5,959 bases of DNA from an uncultured Porphyromonadaceae bacterium (GCA_947174735.1 CAMWKC010000142.1:1-5959); one strand, 5' to 3'; shown: positions 1 through 5,930, numbered from the stretch's first letter. Notes: generated by a model not told the origin, from the letters alone. Numbers and translations: made by a program.

Positions 1-1266
1 AACGCCGGCAAAGTCTATACGACCTTTGGAAATGATAACTGCAAGATCCTTATTTTCAGCGATAACTTCAACGCCTACACCGGGATTAGTTACTAAAGGT
101 TCGTCAAGTACTACGACAAACGGATAGTACAGGTACTCGCCTGTAGCCGGGTGTATCTCCTGACGAGTGCCTGCAAGAACCCGTCCATCTGATGAAGTTG
201 AGGTTACGGCAGTCATAGTTGAGGCATTGGTAAATCCGAATGTCTCGCTGATGCTCTTCACCTCTTCCAAGTTTTCGTTACCTACCAGCATACGGTCACC
301 GTTGCAGAACACATACTGTCCGTTGCCGACACCTGTGCTGAAAGCAGTGATACGACCCTCGGCAGGATAATCGAGCATATTGTCTTCGGCTATATTATAA
401 ATGATGGCATATTTGCTCAGTTGATAATCCTCGCCGTCTTCACTGGCCCAGTCTACTAAGGTACGGTATCCGTAGAAATTACCCCATGCGTCGGCTCCGA
501 TGAACTCACCGCTGAGATAATCTCCTTTGCAGCCGTCTTTCATACCGTCGATATAGTAATTCTCGTAATAACCGAGTATTTCACCTTTGTAATAGAAAGG
601 TTCTACTTTTGTCTCAAGTTCGTTCCAGAAGACCATCTTACCGTCTTTGTACAGAGCGGGCACTTCCGAACCTGCAGCGCAATACAGACGACCGCCGAGC
701 ACTGTGCCTTCCGGATTCATACACTCGGTTATGAAACCCTGATGTTCGGGAAGTTCCACTTCGGGATCAAGTTCAAGATCATATTCCCAGTCATCGTTGA
801 GACGCCAGAAACACGGACGGTAACGCAGTCCTATTTCCGAGTCGGGATCTCTATAGGCTATCTGACCTCCGATAACGCTTCCGTCGGCAGTGACACACTT
901 GGCAAAGTTGAGATTCATTGCCATAGGTGAATTCGGAAGGTCGACAATGAGGCCTTCCACAACGAAACAAGGCTGATAGCTTCCGCCTTCTACATAATAT
1001 GCGCCTACAGCAATACCGTCATCGGTAATATCATAAAGTTCGATTTTGTTGCCGTAATCAGCGAATACCTGTACGAACTGGTCGGGATTTCTTTCATCCC
1101 AGATGTAGCTGAAGCTTTCGTCAGTAGCTGTAGCCACTACATAGCGGCCGTTAGAAGAGACAGCCACATGGTCGCTGAGTTCGTCGGTGGTGTAGTACTT
1201 GGTTTCTGCTGTAGCTGTTACTGCTACACCGAGCAGAGCCGTAGAGATAAGAATCTGTCTGATCAT
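1..1266 (-). CDS. Exported DG-motif repeat protein, probable beta-propeller/HAF-like (3' end outside window)
   Basis: The frame is open from the ATG at 1264-1266 to base 1 with no stop, giving 422 residues of a C-terminally incomplete protein. Residues 1-20 (MIRQILISTALLGVAVTATA) form a signal peptide: short basic start, hydrophobic core, and an AxA-type cleavage site before ETKYY. The mature part repeats short strand-turn motifs: AVSSNGRYVVA (35-45), DDGIAVGAY (82-90), TADGSVIGG (126-134), NPEGTVLGG (184-192) and SSDGRVLAG (358-366). They are often followed by aromatic-rich segments such as PCFW (151-154) and PALY. Such recurring D/N-G-x-V-x-G units are typical of beta-propeller or HAF-repeat extracellular proteins; this fold call is inference. 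From about residue 395 (NPGVGVEVI...ISKGRIDF) the sequence resembles the start of a type IX secretion C-terminal sorting domain, but it is cut by the window edge. The gene starts 32 bases after the stop of the upstream exported repeat protein and is probably cotranscribed with it. No specific function is recognised. Confidence 0.85.
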   Translation of the reverse strand, partial: MIRQILISTALLGVAVTATAETKYYTTDELSDHVAVSSNGRYVVATATDESFSYIWDERNPDQFVQVFADYGNKIELYDITDDGIAVGAYYVEGGSYQPCFVVEGLIVDLPNSPMAMNLNFAKCVTADGSVIGGQIAYRDPDSEIGLRYRPCFWRLNDDWEYDLELDPEVELPEHQGFITECMNPEGTVLGGRLYCAAGSEVPALYKDGKMVFWNELETKVEPFYYKGEILGYYENYYIDGMKDGCKGDYLSGEFIGADAWGNFYGYRTLVDWASEDGEDYQLSKYAIIYNIAEDNMLDYPAEGRITAFSTGVGNGQYVFCNGDRMLVGNENLEEVKSISETFGFTNASTMTAVTSTSSDGRVLAGTRQEIHPATGEYLYYPFVVVLDEPLVTNPGVGVEVIAENKDLAVIISKGRIDFAGV

Positions 1267-1298
1267 TTTATGATTAGGTTGAATTAATGAGATTATAC

Positions 1299-2888
1299 TC
1301 ATTTACGTTTGATAACTTTTCTGCCGTTTACGATAAACATGCCGTTACCTGCTTCACGCAGTGAGTTGGCTACACGTATACCTTGTGTATTATATACAGG
1401 ACCGTTCAGAACTTCACTTTCTATGATCTCGACACTTACCGGTATACCTCCTGTCAGAGTCCACTGCAGAGTAATTTCAGCGTTAGCGTGGCCTGACTGA
1501 TGATCAGCAATCCATTCAGTATTACCGAACATACCTTCAGGAATAACAAGAGTATAAACACCATCATATACAGGTTCGTTAAAATATGCTATTGTACCTC
1601 CCCATGACGAAGTAAATTCGAGAGCTATGTTGCCCTGTTCCTCCGGTGCATCCATAAATAAAGTAAAGACATCGTTGGCAAAAGCGCAATCACCTGGCAG
1701 TGTGAGACTGATGCTGTCGAAAGTATCTATAAGCAGATTACGTTCGCCTTCAGCCGGTCTTACTGAATCGAGAGTGAGGTCATAGACTACAGGTTCACCG
1801 GCAAGAACACCGTTAAACGCATTGTACACAACTTTCGTTTCGGCATTTGCATGACCGCTTTGGCCTTCTGTTTCGATATATTCTATATCGACAACAGTAG
1901 CGGCAGGTATAGTTACAGTATATATACCGTTGACTGTGATCATGTTGGACAAGGTACCCCAATAGTAATTGGCATACGGGTTCATAAGATCAACTGTTTC
2001 GTTATAACCGTTAGCAGCTGTGATAGTTATTGCTGCACCTTCAGCAAGACTCAGACCTTCTCCTGCAGTCCACATTGCAAAGTTGTCGAACTGTACTTCT
2101 TCAAGGTCAATCTCACCCTCGTTAGGACGGAACTTAGTAAATTCTATGTCGTATATTACTTCGCCGATGATAGTGCCTTTAATTGTATAGGTGAAACTCT
2201 CCGGTTTGGTATTGACAGTGCTTTCTGAATAATCTTCACTCCAATAGGTAATACCGCCCTTTTCGATAACAACTTCATATTTGCCGGGGTCTGTAGCAGG
2301 GGTATCGAGAGTACAGGTGAACTCGAAGCCGTAACCCTTCTTCGTAACGCCGGAGAAGAACTGTCCGTTTTTAAGAATCTGCACTGCGCCTGATTCCAAT
2401 TCAACTTCGCTAAGATCGGTAGGATCAAAGGTTATAGTGAACTGTGTCAGTTCATCGACTACACCTGGCGCAGGATCTACTGTATATGAATGAGCTACTG
2501 CCTGTCCGCCTTCTATAGTGTAGGTGAAAGTTTCCGGCTGCTTATTTAAAGTGCAGTGTGCATAATCCTCACTCCAGTAGTAGATACCGTCCTTTTCGAT
2601 AACAACTTCGTATGTACCGGGGTCTGTAGCAGGGGTATCGAGAGTACAGGTGAACTCGAAGCCGTAACCCTTCTTTGTAATGCCCGAGAAAAACTGTCCG
2701 TCCTTAAGAACTTTCACGTAACCTGACTCAAGCTCGACTTCGGCAAGGTCAGTACTATCGAATGTGATGACGAACTGTGTCAGTTCATCGACTACACCTG
2801 GCGCAGGAGCAACCGTATAGTCAGCTGCCGAAGCTATTGCCGGCAACATCATGGCTGAAGCCGCGATGAACATGTTGAGATGTTTCAT
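1299..2888 (-). CDS. Exported four-repeat protein with C-terminal sorting-type tail
   Basis: This 529-residue protein starts at ATG 2886-2888 and ends with TGA at 1299-1301. Residues 1-21 (MKHLNMFIAASAMMLPAIASA) are a signal peptide. Four domains follow. Repeats A (23-127) and B (134-238) are about 80% identical by my count, with shared core PAPGVVDELTQF, GQFFSG, TKKGYGFEFTCTLDTPATDP and YWSEDY. Repeats C (244-360) and D (367-480) are diverged, sharing YD...RPxEGE..L...FD near the start, a G(I/V)YT..IP strand and QSGHANAE near the end. All four look like beta-sandwich (Ig-like) modules. The tail (494-529: VYNTQGIRVANS...MFIVNGRKVIKRK) matches the short C-terminal domains common on Bacteroidota secreted proteins, which suggests type IX export and surface anchoring or release. 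No catalytic motif is visible; an adhesin, binding or structural role is possible but unproven. It is first in a probable operon with the exported protein downstream. The promoter candidate is at 2993-3000. Confidence 0.9.
   Translation of the reverse strand: MKHLNMFIAASAMMLPAIASAADYTVAPAPGVVDELTQFVITFDSTDLAEVELESGYVKVLKDGQFFSGITKKGYGFEFTCTLDTPATDPGTYEVVIEKDGIYYWSEDYAHCTLNKQPETFTYTIEGGQAVAHSYTVDPAPGVVDELTQFTITFDPTDLSEVELESGAVQILKNGQFFSGVTKKGYGFEFTCTLDTPATDPGKYEVVIEKGGITYWSEDYSESTVNTKPESFTYTIKGTIIGEVIYDIEFTKFRPNEGEIDLEEVQFDNFAMWTAGEGLSLAEGAAITITAANGYNETVDLMNPYANYYWGTLSNMITVNGIYTVTIPAATVVDIEYIETEGQSGHANAETKVVYNAFNGVLAGEPVVYDLTLDSVRPAEGERNLLIDTFDSISLTLPGDCAFANDVFTLFMDAPEEQGNIALEFTSSWGGTIAYFNEPVYDGVYTLVIPEGMFGNTEWIADHQSGHANAEITLQWTLTGGIPVSVEIIESEVLNGPVYNTQGIRVANSLREAGNGMFIVNGRKVIKRK
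1449..1790 (-). repeat. Diverged protein repeat, copy D
   Basis: This codes for residues 367-480 and is the partner of copy C. Its offset from C is 123 residues near the start and 121 near the QSGHANAE motif, so the pair differs by small indels. It leads directly into the linker and C-terminal sorting-type tail. Confidence 0.75.
1809..2159 (-). repeat. Diverged protein repeat, copy C
   Basis: This codes for residues 244-360 of the exported repeat protein. It is paired with copy D by YDIEFTKFRPNEGE against YDLTLDSVRPAEGE, by GIYTVTIP against GVYTLVIP, and by identical QSGHANAE. There is no obvious nucleotide identity beyond these motifs, so this duplication is older than the A/B pair. Confidence 0.75.
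2175..2489 (-). repeat. Intragenic tandem repeat, copy B
   Basis: This codes for residues 134-238 and is the partner of copy A. The perfectly matching nucleotide blocks are 2284-2342 and 2439-2475. Differences from copy A cluster in the C-terminal third (residues 221-231 against 110-120) and at the domain start, so the central GQFFSG...DTPATDP core is the most conserved part. Confidence 0.9.
2508..2822 (-). repeat. Intragenic tandem repeat, copy A
   Basis: This codes for residues 23-127 of the exported repeat protein and aligns without gaps to copy B, 333 bases away. By hand count 84 of 105 residues are identical. Two nucleotide stretches are completely identical to copy B: 59 bases at 2617-2675 and 37 bases at 2772-2808. 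Such perfect blocks inside otherwise diverged repeats suggest recent duplication, gene conversion or strong constraint on those strands. Confidence 0.9.
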
Positions 2889-2933
2889 GTTGGTATGAAT
2901 TAATGGTTATGTATGGTTGATTTTTGGTAATGT

Positions 2934-2980
2934 GCTTAGCTTGCCCCTATCTTCCGCTATAGGCTTACAGACCTAAGCGG
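2934..2980 (-). promoter_or_regulatory. 5' leader with two competing hairpins
   Basis: In the untranslated leader of the exported repeat gene, CCGCT and AGG (2954-2958, 2961-2963) pair with CCT and AGCGG (2972-2974, 2976-2980), forming a hairpin with an 8-base loop. The bases 2973-2978 (CTAAGC) can instead pair perfectly with GCTTAG at 2934-2939, which would break the first stem. The two folds are mutually exclusive. Whether this is a regulatory switch or chance is unknown; no known riboswitch class is recognised. Confidence 0.35.
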
Positions 2981-2992
2981 GGAATACGAATG

Positions 2993-3000
2993 CAAATCTA
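2993..3000 (-). promoter_or_regulatory. Bacteroidota-type -7 element of the exported-protein operon
   Basis: The minus strand reads TAGATTTG, an exact match to TAnnTTTG. The implied transcript start is near 2986, giving a leader of about 100 bases. No TTTG is present at the expected -33 position (about 3020-3024), so this would be a weak core promoter. The tandem repeat just upstream could bind an activator that compensates. Confidence 0.55.
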
Positions 3001-3024
3001 CATAAAATCGTTGAGATTTTCATC

Positions 3025-3066
3025 TTTTACAGTAAAAAATATTAGTTTTACAGTAATAAATATCAG
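3025..3066. promoter_or_regulatory. Tandem 21-bp direct repeat, candidate activator (LytTR-like) site
   Basis: Two abutting 21-base units (3025-3045 and 3046-3066) differ at only two positions. Each contains TTTTACAGTAA followed by an A/T-rich stretch ending in AG. The period is two helical turns, so both units face the same side of the DNA. Read as nine-base boxes ACAGTAAAA (3029-3037) and ACAGTAATA (3050-3058) with a 12-base spacer, the layout matches the direct-repeat-plus-12 geometry of LytTR regulators such as AgrA (box ACAGTTAAG). The repeat sits immediately upstream of the -33 region of the predicted promoter. The repeat is directly visible; the regulator family is inference. Confidence 0.55.
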
Positions 3067-3120
3067 TTATTCCTTTCAATCCGAAGGGCCGCACATACAT
3101 CTTGCCTAACCTATAGTGCC

Positions 3121-3181
3121 GTGTTTATACAGCCGCTCCCTCTGAATCTGCGAGATTCAGAGGGAGCGGCTGTATAAACAC
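3121..3181 (-). terminator. Perfect 29-bp inverted repeat with 3-base loop, probable terminator
   Basis: The arms 3121-3149 and 3153-3181 are perfectly complementary around the loop 3150-3152 (GCG). The structure begins 23 bases after the stop codon of the minus-strand WYL gene and lies before the promoter of the next minus-strand operon, which is where a terminator is expected. On the minus strand the stem is followed by GGCACTAT rather than a T run. On the plus strand it is followed by ATTAATTTT. It is therefore not a textbook intrinsic terminator, though the stem is strong enough to stop or stabilise a transcript end. Confidence 0.6.
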
Positions 3182-3204
3182 ATTAATTTTCAGATACGGC
3201 TGTT

Positions 3205-3819
3205 TCAATGCAGATTTTTGAAAAATTCGGTAGGAGAAAAATCGTCCGGATATACGAATTCTGTGTTTAGAACCGTCATATTTGTAGTCTGTGCCACAGG
3301 TATGGTCACGATTCTGTTATTGTCATGGCTTAAGCCACCCATAAGCCATTGCCCTCCTATAAATCCCAGACAGTACGGATCGAACATGATACGCTTACCT
3401 TCATGACTGAATGAAACAGAGTGATTGGTAGCGATAGCTTCGACTGCTGACAACAGGCCTGATTCACGTGCCGGTGCGTCATCAAGCACTATTCGGCGTT
3501 CGAGTGAGGCATGGTCGCCCGGCCATGGTGAACCGGCAAGTGCTTCAAGCATCAGCACACGCAGACTCCCCGGCAGTCCATCGTCCCAGTCGGCCAGCGC
3601 ATAGGTATTACCACGTTTGCGCTGACATAATATCTGAATACCGAATAAGCTTTCGATAGCCCATCTATGGTTATGAAAAGTACGCAACGGCAGAGGCACC
3701 TTATCGGTGTTCAACGGACTCTCGGCCCAGCGTGCCGCAATCTCGTCATAGGTCAGATGAGGTGTGTGGCGCAGAAGCTTCACGAGCCACACATATCTTT
3801 GAAACAGGTCGTGGTTCAT
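3205..3819 (-). CDS. WYL-type transcriptional regulator, short form lacking the C-terminal extension
   Basis: I chose the ATG at 3817-3819, giving 204 residues that begin MNHDLFQRYVWLV, the usual opening of Bacteroidota WYL regulators. Longer in-frame starts exist at 3834 and 3882, but a strong promoter at 3852-3883 places the transcript start near 3846, which excludes 3882. Residues 1-78 form a winged helix-turn-helix, with RTFHNHRWAIESLFGI (46-61) around the recognition helix. Residues 133-200 resemble the WYL domain (FDPYCLGF, QWLMGG, then FVYPDDFSPTEFF). The signature W-Y-L reads W158-L-M. The usual family length is about 300 or more, with a further C-terminal domain; here the protein stops right after the FF of the WYL domain. 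WYL proteins are usually ligand- or nucleic-acid-responsive regulators. The gene is divergent from folA, and the dyads between them are candidate operators. The family call rests on recalled similarity. Confidence 0.75.
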   Translation of the reverse strand: MNHDLFQRYVWLVKLLRHTPHLTYDEIAARWAESPLNTDKVPLPLRTFHNHRWAIESLFGIQILCQRKRGNTYALADWDDGLPGSLRVLMLEALAGSPWPGDHASLERRIVLDDAPARESGLLSAVEAIATNHSVSFSHEGKRIMFDPYCLGFIGGQWLMGGLSHDNNRIVTIPVAQTTNMTVLNTEFVYPDDFSPTEFFKNLH

Positions 3820-3851
3820 ATACTTGCAGGTCATAAAGAGCGAATGGGTTG

Positions 3852-3883
3852 CAAATATAGAAAATAATAGCCCTTTTAACAAA
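3852..3883 (-). promoter_or_regulatory. Bacteroidota sigma-type promoter of the WYL gene
   Basis: On the minus strand TTTG (3880-3883) is followed by 20 bases and then TATATTTG (3852-3859), an exact TAnnTTTG. This is the canonical -33/-7 arrangement of Bacteroidota housekeeping promoters. The expected start is near 3846, giving a leader of about 27 bases to the chosen ATG. This promoter decides the start codon, because the longest ORF start (3882) would lie inside the promoter. Confidence 0.75.
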
Positions 3884-3921
3884 TAATAGTAACTAAAAAA
3901 AGAAAAATAAGTAATATTTGG

Positions 3922-3957
3922 ACTATAAAGTAGTTATAGTATGCAAAAATGTTGCAT
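3922..3957. promoter_or_regulatory. Two adjacent dyads, candidate operator between the WYL gene and folA
   Basis: The first dyad is ACTATAA (3922-3928), a 5-base spacer, then TTATAGT (3934-3940), a perfect 7-bp inverted repeat. It abuts a second dyad, ATGCAA (3941-3946), a 5-base spacer, then TTGCAT (3952-3957). A further half-site, ATAGTCC (3989-3995), is the inverse of GGACTAT (3920-3926). The array lies about 40 bases upstream of the WYL promoter and 60 bases before folA. The dyads are seen directly; regulator binding is inference. In A/T-rich DNA some dyads arise by chance. Confidence 0.4.
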
Positions 3958-4017
3958 TTACAGCACATTTGTTATCATAAAACCTACGATAGTCCTTATT
4001 ATACACTGTAAATTCAC

Positions 4018-4536
4018 ATGGATAAACTGAACACTATATCGACTCCATGCGCACTGGTTGCGGCGGTAGGCAGACACGGCGAACTGGGTCGCGACGGACA
4101 GTTGCTATGGCCTATACGCGCCGACCTCCGGCGCTTCCGCCGGCTGACTATGGGACACCCTGTTATCATGGGACGCAAGACATGGGAGTCGCTTCCCGGT
4201 GGTGCTTTGCCGGGACGCCGTAACATAGTGGTGAGCCGGCAGTCCGGTTATCGTGCCGAAGGTGCCGAAACCGCCTCAAGTCTTGAAGACGCTCTTGCTT
4301 TGTGTGCCGACGGGCCGATGCCTTTTATAATAGGAGGTGGTGAGTTATATCGCCGTGCATACAATCTGGTCACACATCTTTACCTCACACATATTGACGC
4401 TGAATGTGCTGAAGCCGACACATGGCTGCCTTTACCTGACAGCTCGGAGTGGATAGTTACGGCCTGTGATAATTCCGGTGAGAATGAGACTCCGGCTTAT
4501 CGTTTTGTGGATTACGAAAGACCGGTACAATCATGA
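4018..4536 (+). CDS. folA: Dihydrofolate reductase
   Basis: This enzyme reduces dihydrofolate to tetrahydrofolate with NADPH in the cytoplasm, supplying one-carbon carriers for thymidylate, purine and methionine synthesis. The 172 residues cover the whole family fold (about 160 residues is usual) with a short N-terminal extension. Visible hallmarks are ALVAAVGRHGELGRDG (12-27), LLWPIRADLRRF with the catalytic acid D36 and substrate-site F40, GHPVIMGRKTWESLP (46-60), LPGRRNIVVSR with the folate-binding arginine R67, the cofactor segment FIIGGGELY (103-111) and LYLTHID (121-127) with conserved T124. The proline before the conserved tryptophan is replaced by L30. The ATG at 4018 is preceded by A/T-rich sequence without a Shine-Dalgarno site. 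No convincing promoter was found upstream. The stop overlaps the start of the glycosyltransferase. No thyA is seen next to it, although that pairing is common in bacteria. Confidence 0.95.
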   Translation: MDKLNTISTPCALVAAVGRHGELGRDGQLLWPIRADLRRFRRLTMGHPVIMGRKTWESLPGGALPGRRNIVVSRQSGYRAEGAETASSLEDALALCADGPMPFIIGGGELYRRAYNLVTHLYLTHIDAECAEADTWLPLPDSSEWIVTACDNSGENETPAYRFVDYERPVQS

Positions 4537-5792
4537 AAGTTGTGCTCATCAATAAGAGTGACGCTACCGGTGGAGCTGCTGTGGTGAGCGCACGGCTTAT
4601 GGAAGCTTTGCGCGGCGAAGGGGTTGATGCCCGCATGCTTGTGGCTGAGAAATTGCGTCCTTCACCTTATATCGAATTAGCGGCATCACGCGCAGCTCTG
4701 CGCCGTAGCTTTATGACTGAGCGGTTGCGCATATTCACTGCTAATGGCTTTAACCGTTCCACTCTTTTCAAGATAGATACTGCCTCGGACGGAGTGCCGT
4801 TGTGGCGCCACCGTTGGGTGGCTGAGGCTGATATAGTCTGCCTTAACTGGATAAATCAGGGTCTGTTGTCGTTACATGGGATACATGAGTTAGGACGTCT
4901 CGGCAAACCCGTAGTGTGGACAATGCACGATATGTGGTGTGCTACAGGCGTGTGTCATCATGCTTACGATTGCCGACGTTACGAGAAAGAATGTGGCGAC
5001 TGTCCCTTGTTAGGCTCACGCCGTTCGCCCGATGATTTGTCGCACAATATCTGGCAACGAAAACGACAACTCTACGGCAATACTCCGATGTACTGGGTGG
5101 CTGTAAGCAACTGGCTTGCCGGTTGCTGCCGTCGTTCTTCTCTTATGAATACACTTCCTGTCAGCGTGATACCCAATGCTTTCCCTACCGGCTCTTTACC
5201 CCCTCTTCGGCAGCGTACAGGCGAACGATTGCGTATGGTAATGGGAGCCGCACGTCTTGATGACCCTGTGAAAGGACTACCGATATTAGTAGAACTCACA
5301 AAAATACTGGCGCGTGACTATCCTCAGCTTGCCGAACGTCTTGAACTGGTGACATTCGGCGCTGTCCGTGATGCTACAGCTCTTGACGGTATAGCCATTG
5401 CTCACCGTCACTTAGGTCTGTTGCATGGAGATGATAAGGTACGCGAAGTTTACGAAGAAGCTGACATCGTGATATCCTCTTCACTTTATGAGACGCTGCC
5501 TGGCACTCTTGTCGAAGGTCAGGCCTACGGCTGCATACCTGTAGCCTTTGACCGGGGTGGTCAGTCTGACATCATCGATCACGGTCGCACAGGCTGGCTC
5601 GCTCCATTTAGCGGCGATTTGCAAACCGATGCAGCTGCTCTTGCAGCCGGAGTAGCCTGGGCAGCCGCCCAAGGCCATGACTGTCGCCTTGCAGCCCGTC
5701 ATAGTGTCGAAGACCGCTTCTCAGCCCCCACAGTCGCACGCGCCTACATAACCCTTTTCAACAGCCTGTTGAACTCCTCGGCCTCTTCCTGA
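4533..5792 (+). CDS. GT4-like glycosyltransferase (group 1, GT-B fold)
   Basis: This 419-residue protein has no signal peptide or clear membrane segment, so it is probably cytosolic or peripheral at the inner membrane. It should transfer a sugar from a nucleotide donor to a glycan or lipid acceptor; the specific sugar cannot be read. The N-terminal half opens with VVLINKSDATGGAAVVSARL, whose glycine-rich loop (13-14) is typical. It contains a Cys/His-rich stretch: HDMWC (132-136), C141, H142, H143, C147, C154 and C157, as seen in WcaC-like Bacteroidota transferases. The C-terminal half carries GAARLDDPVKG (238-248, donor-phosphate R241/K247) and the retaining-enzyme E-x7-E signature YETLPGTLVEGQ with E320 and E328. 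It then has GCIPVAFDRGGQSDII and GRTGWL, usual for donor binding. It begins inside the folA stop (ATGA, 4-base overlap), indicating coupled translation. The natural role may be capsule, exopolysaccharide or surface-protein glycan synthesis, but no other glycan gene is in view. Confidence 0.9.
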   Translation: MKVVLINKSDATGGAAVVSARLMEALRGEGVDARMLVAEKLRPSPYIELAASRAALRRSFMTERLRIFTANGFNRSTLFKIDTASDGVPLWRHRWVAEADIVCLNWINQGLLSLHGIHELGRLGKPVVWTMHDMWCATGVCHHAYDCRRYEKECGDCPLLGSRRSPDDLSHNIWQRKRQLYGNTPMYWVAVSNWLAGCCRRSSLMNTLPVSVIPNAFPTGSLPPLRQRTGERLRMVMGAARLDDPVKGLPILVELTKILARDYPQLAERLELVTFGAVRDATALDGIAIAHRHLGLLHGDDKVREVYEEADIVISSSLYETLPGTLVEGQAYGCIPVAFDRGGQSDIIDHGRTGWLAPFSGDLQTDAAALAAGVAWAAAQGHDCRLAARHSVEDRFSAPTVARAYITLFNSLLNSSASS

Positions 5793-5822
5793 GACGAATA
5801 CACTGTACCCATAGCAGGAAAA

Positions 5823-5905
5823 TAAGACAGACGGCTCACACACGGTACAGACCATGAACGGATTAAAGAAATCTGTATCGGGTCCGGTGTGAGCCATCTG
5901 TCTTA
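5823..5905. terminator. Long imperfect hairpin after the glycosyltransferase, possible bidirectional terminator
   Basis: Arms 5823-5841 and 5887-5905 pair over 19 positions with one exception (5832 with 5896: C-A on the plus strand, G-U on the minus). An inner stem, 5843-5851 with 5872-5880, adds 9 pairs including one wobble on the plus strand, around a 20-base loop. On the minus strand the stem is followed directly by TTTT (5822-5819), which suits a terminator for a gene entering from the right. On the plus strand no T run follows. It begins 30 bases after the glycosyltransferase stop. Confidence 0.5.
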
Positions 5906-5930
5906 AGACAAGCCAGTAATGACGTTCAGA

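Noticed and set aside
1851..2428. Overlapping ORFs within the exported repeat gene (1851-2228 plus, 2156-2428 minus)
   Set aside because: They lie fully inside a well-supported gene, have low-complexity or unrecognisable products and no start-site context; they are frame shadows.
2175..2822. Tandem repeats as a CRISPR array
   Set aside because: Units are 333 bases apart, in frame, and code for a repeated protein domain.
3121..3181. Long palindrome as an insertion-sequence end or attachment site
   Set aside because: No transposase, target-site duplication or second copy is visible in the window; a terminator is the simpler reading.
3820..3882. Longer start for the WYL gene (225 residues from 3882)
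   Set aside because: The first 21 codons overlap the canonical promoter at 3852-3883, and the extra residues do not resemble the family's N-terminus.
3911..3920. folA promoter candidate TAATATTTG
   Set aside because: It has three rather than two bases between TA and TTTG, and no TTTG at a suitable -33 distance. The alternative with TTTG at 3968-3971 lacks a matching -7 box.
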